From Allium sativum (taxonomy: Eukaryota > Streptophyta > Magnoliopsida > Asparagales > Amaryllidaceae), in NCBI GenBank assembly GCA_030737875.1, contig CM060912.1, forward strand, positions 456,138,310 through 456,202,309: a stretch of 64,000 nucleotides of DNA, read 5' to 3'. The notes beneath the pieces are model-generated. The model worked only from the letters and a program-made list of their open reading frames with translations, was not told the origin of the DNA and did not search any database. Positions 59,252-64,000 of the stretch are shown in pieces (position 1 is the stretch's first letter; every line of letters begins with the position of its first letter). Both the position numbers and the translations under genes were made by a program.

Positions 59252-61765
59252 TGTAATGACCCAAAAATCTTCGACCCTGAAAATCGAAACAAATCACTTG
59301 TATCGACTATTCAAGTATCGAGAATACCTGATCATTAATAGAAAGAAGTTAGAGGGTGAGAAATAGGAAGAAAGAAAGTTAGAATAGAAGAAGAAGAAGA
59401 TCGCCACAGAACAAAATCAGAGTAAAACACGAATCTCACAGCGGAACGAACAAAATATATTATATAACCTATCTTTTGAAATACAAACTTATAATTGTAT
59501 ATACATACCATTTCCGAGTACAACTGATAACATCACAACAGAAATAACTCAATATATGACTAATGTCGATTCCTCCTGATCCAAGCTCTTCCAAGTATAT
59601 CTGTAAATTCTCGACTGCATGACTGCCCATACAAATTTGGGCACCCAAGAGTTTAGGGTAAAGAAAAAAAATAAACTCTGGGTCAGTCATGGGACTGGTG
59701 TGAGTAAACTCCAACCACTTGGTTTAACTTTTAAAAATCCTTTTCAAAAGAGAAGATAATCTTAAGACCAATGCACACTTAAACACTAATGGTTTTTACC
59801 TTAAGATAACCCAAAACATTCTTTTAAAACAATATTATTCTGATATTATAATACCGTTTAATACAAGTAATTAACAATCAAGCAGAACGCTTGCATCTCA
59901 TGCTCCACGTACATAATATACAATCAAAACCACAAGCTCTTATTAGGGAATGGATTTACAACTATGACAAGGTATGGAACCACCTTCCGATCAGTGTATT
60001 CTAGAGGGGATAAACTGGAGTTCAATAAGAACATCTTGTAACTCAGCCATACATGACCGACCATTCATTTCGCTTGAATGTTCCGAATATATTGTCACCT
60101 TACGGTTGGTATACCAACATAACCGTTCCTGGGAGATACAAAAATGAATTAAGTAATAAATATGAATATTCTCTAGATGGTGACAATATACCCTAATTTG
60201 GTGCAACCCACTTAGCCATGTTACCTACCTGATTTTTGTCATTTCCCAGTTGATGAGGCTTGAGGTCATAATGTATCTTCCAATAGATCACATCTTCATT
60301 TACTTTGAATGCCACATCGTCATACCCGCCAAAATATATATTGATTTCCCTAAAAATACCATAGGTATAAAGCTAAGAGAAACGAATTCCTCTGCTAAGA
60401 TAATAAATCTGATCCTGGTCTCTCTGGTAAAAAACTTTGATAGCCGGTGATTTAGTTATTAAAGGAAAACATACATACAAACAACGATCGTATTTCGAAA
60501 TGGAAATCTTACCGATCAATAATCAATCAACATTGAGCCCCTTTAAATTGATTTATCAATCATCATTTCATTTCCCAACTTTCCTTTAATATTTTTACTG
60601 GAATATTCTTCCAACTCGCTTTGCCTCTCACGATTTCTTGGAAAACGTTTCCATATATTCACAACTCCTTATTTCCCATATTTCGAAAACATACGTTATT
60701 AACACTGGAAAATATTTCCATAGATTATTCACGCATCACTATCCATCAGTTCCTAACCGTAAACTAGTAAGAGAACAATTCCCTAAGTATCAATCCCGAA
60801 GGCCGAAACCAACATCAGGTCAACACTCAGAAAGCCGTTCAACTTAACTAGTCTCCCATCAGTTTCTAATTTCCTTTGCTCCATTCTTAATTTAAAAATC
60901 ATTTCATATTCTACACTAGTTATATGTGGAAAATATTTCCAATATCCATTTATATAGATTTAACGAACGTTGTATAAACATAGATTTTAATGATAGTGTT
61001 ATAATGCATGCTTTCAAAATATTTAAAATGTAATGTTGATTCTTTATTTAGAATAACTAAATAATATTTAATTAATTCAATAAATCTTAATTAAAACGGA
61101 AAGTAAATAGTACCTTCTTGAATTAGATATAATCAAATTCCAACTTATAATTCTTTTTCGAATAATCTTTATCCGATTAACATTCCGAATGTTGGAATAA
61201 ATCCACTGTTCCAGGTTAATACAATTTCTAAATTTATTTTTGAATTTATCACTTCTAAAATATCACCAAATTCCTTTATCACCATTCCAACTTGCAAAGA
61301 GTTTGCTTTTAAACCATTATTCACTTTAAACGTGAATAATATTCCTTTACAGAAATTTTGACTCATTATATCAATCAAATCTTGATTTTTTTTATAAATA
61401 CCATTATAGTTTAAAATCCATTTATCAAGTTATTTTATAAATTCATACCAATATCCTACTCCGTAAACTCTGTTTACGAGTCAACTCCTTACTAATTATA
61501 TATATTAAGTTTATAACTCCATCTTGCTTACATATTCTATTGTAAATTATTGTTTTTAACCCAATATTAATTATCCTATAAATTTCCAAATTATATAATA
61601 TATAAGTTCTATAAATAAATTATTTTAATAACAATCGACGTTGCCGAATTATAATTACAAATCCTTATAGTTTATTCAATTAATATCCACATTTCGAACC
61701 TTGAAAAAATTCAACGATTTCCCTTTCCATTACTCATTTTGGAACTAACATTCACGGATTATTTA
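59252..61765 (-). repeat. G1-family LTR, minus strand, partial
   Basis: Reverse complement matches the G1-family LTR 3' portion: CTCACACCAGTCCCATGACTG at about 59684-59704, and at 60751-60880 the segment otherwise found only at 28136-28270 (GGCCGAAACCAACATCAG). It is more diverged than the other copies. It is interrupted by the next LTR at 61766; the rest may lie beyond the window. Small ORFs are not supported. Confidence 0.72.
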
Positions 61766-64000
61766 TGTAACAACCCAGAATTTCTGAACCAATTTAAAAA
61801 TTTTATTTTAGCTATTTTAATGGGTTTTGAATATTTAAAATGATTTATTTTAAATAATAACAACTAAAAATTTATTTAAGTTGAATTTAGAACGTATAAA
61901 TTTATTTTAATTATAAAATGAGCCTGAAATGGCTCGGTAGTTTGAAAATTCGATTCTAAATTTTAATTGAAAGTACAGAATTCAATATAAATCGGATTTT
62001 AGTAAAACAAGGAACGTTGGAATATTTTGAACTGTAATTTTCTAACGAATGTAAGAAACTGAGATTTCACTTTATAAATTGTAAGTTATGTCCATTTTAA
62101 AATTCAGAATAGTCGTTATGGAATTTATATTTTTTTAATATAATATATAACCCGTAAAAACAACTATTTTGCAAACGACCTCCGTTTTTGATGAAACCAC
62201 TTTTATTGGATCCAGAATGTCAAATTATTATTAAGTTTCAAAATTCATAATTTTTGGAATTAATATGTGAGCGTGGTAAATTTAAACGTGTTTTGTAATT
62301 TCAGTTTAAATTTAATCGACTAGAAAAAGCCCATTTTTCAAACGGTCTCCAAATTGGATGAAACTAATTTTTAAAAACTACATCGTCAAAACATAGCTAG
62401 ATTTCAATATTCGTAATTTTTGGAGTCAGTATGTGGCCCTGGTAAATTAAATTGTACGTTGAAATTGAATATTGACCGTTATACTAATTTATATTTTAAT
62501 TTTGATAAAAACTAATTGAAACAGTTGAATTGGCTTACGAAACATATTCCATTGTGTCCATAATGAGGGTATTTAGCTAGGAACGACAGTCGTTGGTTTG
62601 ATTTGGAGTTCAGGAATTAAACAAGATATTTTCGAATTAAAATAATAAAAAATATATTTATATATATTAATTAAAACCCTACCTCCTCATTAAATATCCG
62701 TGCCGTCAGCTCCAAAAACAGCGAAAAACAACTCCAAATTTCTCGTCCAAAATTTCTTTAAATGTACGCAATGAAATTCAAGCCTTATTGAAAGAAAATT
62801 AAAGGGAAAAATGAGATCTTAAATCCATATAAGCTTGATCAATTATCGTTGTGTGTTGTGGTCGATTTCTAGGCTCAAAGAGCCGCCGTTCGAAGTGGTT
62901 TTCTGGTGCGATGGGGGTTGTGAGCTCGACGACAGTGGGGCCGTTAGAAGAGGACGCGGTGGGCTTCGATGTGGGCCACTCCGATCTGGGTCCGGTGGCA
63001 TGTAGGAGGCGTGGTGGACGGAAGTTGAATTCGATGATGGGTTTCGGCAGTTGAACAAAGAGGAAAGGGGATTAAGGGTGATTATGTAATTAGTTATCAA
63101 TTAATTATTTTAATTTTGTAATTAACGTATATAAATCAATATCTTTTTCATACGGGGTCCAAATCCGACGATTTCAGTTGCGTTGGAATCATGTTGAAGA
63201 GTACTATGCAATGGGACTGACCAGAATGGAAACTGAGCAAGTTGGATTTTGAGCTAAATTAAACGGTCGTTTAATATAGTTTAAAAAAGAAATTCAAAAA
63301 TGAAGAATGACAGAGTGGAAACTAAATGTGAGATTTCTCTCACTAAAATATTTTTATAGTTATTTATTTTAACTGAAAAAATATAAATTTTCATTGTTGA
63401 TTTTTATCTGTTATATGTGACATTGCTTGAGTTCAACACACGAACTCTTCACAAATCATTTGAAATAGAAGTGATGTATGGATATTAGCGACACTCGCAT
63501 TTCATACTCCGAAGATGGACACTTGTGGACTTTATTGTGAACTTTGTTTTTAATAACATTGATTTCGGTTTATAGTTTTCCATGAAGATTCCATAGATAA
63601 TGGAAGTTGATTTCGGTTTATTGTGAACTTTGTTTTTAATAACATTGATTCTTTAATCCAGTTAAAGGCAAGATTAATTTTCCTAAAAAGATTGAATAAT
63701 CATTAAGTAACAATTTTCGAGATTAAAACTGGTCTAAAGTTTGAATGAATCATTAATTAGATTGAAATGAGAATACAGTAATTAAATTTATCGAATTCAA
63801 GAAATGATCGAGAATGGAGTACCATCAGTTTTACTCCAAGCGATAGTTAAATCTTTAAATAGATTTGAATGTGAAATGGTAATTAAATTTACCGATACCA
63901 CCGTTGGTGTTAGATATGGAGTACTACCTGTTTTTCTCTATGGGATAAATAGGTTGGGAATGGGTTAATAAAATAAATGATTACTTCGGTAAGGCTCGAT
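61766..64000 (+). repeat. G1-family LTR, plus strand, internally deleted, runs off window
   Basis: Starts TGTAACAACCCAGAATTTC like G1. The first 870 bp are collinear with 14765-15650; a different GC-rich block (62870-63055) replaces the G1 one. Near 63400-63540 it jumps to sequence equivalent to about 19010 in G1, losing more than 2 kb including the GCGCCGCGCAG block. It ends in TTACTTCGGTAAGG, G1 equivalent about 19410. A TTTCGGTTTATTGTGAACTTTG-type segment is duplicated at 63522-63645. Confidence 0.82.

Noticed and set aside
62843..63100. Overlapping sense and antisense ORFs in the last LTR
   Set aside because: A GC-rich block open by chance on both strands; no conserved domain.

Overview
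The window is plant nuclear repeat DNA. It is AT-rich, every protein-coding trace is transposon-derived, and the primer-binding sites, where present, match the plant initiator-Met tRNA type (TGGTATCAGAGC). A CACTA transposon carries plant sulfate-transporter exon pieces. This suggests a seed plant, probably a eudicot with a repeat-rich genome; the species cannot be told from the sequence. I see no intact host gene, tRNA, rRNA or CRISPR array.

Layout, left half. Copia-1 lies on the minus strand (1-31215): 3' LTR and PPT at 1-152, RNase H at 444-825, then RT, integrase, protease and gag at 21217-25384, and 5' LTR at 30859-31215. It is split at codon level by a giant-LTR retrotransposon, G1 (826-21211, TSD AAGAT). 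G1 has LTRs of about 6.4 kb and an internal domain of only 1.03 kb without gag-pol. Its 5' LTR was hit by a 6.5-kb CACTA element (4645-11136, TSD ACT) that captured sulfate-transporter exons and itself holds a 547-bp MITE (10361-10907, TSD TAAATTAA). A 5'-truncated solo LTR of the G1 family (25385-30858) sits at the gag end of Copia-1.

Right half. A minus-strand chromovirus-type LTR (31216-33670) abuts a second, plus-strand Copia element, Copia-2 (33671-34997 and 58504-59251). Copia-2 is split in its reverse transcriptase by Tekay-like Gypsy element I (34998-58503, TSD TTTGC), whose gag-pol is decayed. The 3' LTR of element I is in turn split by Gypsy element II (44676-56548, TSD GTGAC). Element II is young and encodes an uninterrupted 1448-residue gag-pol polyprotein, but its 3' end is a complex inverted, template-switched structure and its 3' LTR lacks about 275 bp. 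The window ends in two more G1-family LTR pieces in opposite orientation (59252-61765 minus, 61766-64000 plus).

How it works together. Six layers can be read as MITE in CACTA in G1 LTR in Copia-1 in a chromovirus LTR in Copia-2; the two outermost are less certain because their other ends lie outside the window. Only element II looks able to supply proteins. G1 is a parasite-type element that would need a partner's proteins. The most unusual structures are the giant-LTR, minimal-interior element, the microhomology-joined inverted 3' end of element II, the sulfate-transporter capture, and putative long leader introns inside the LTRs.
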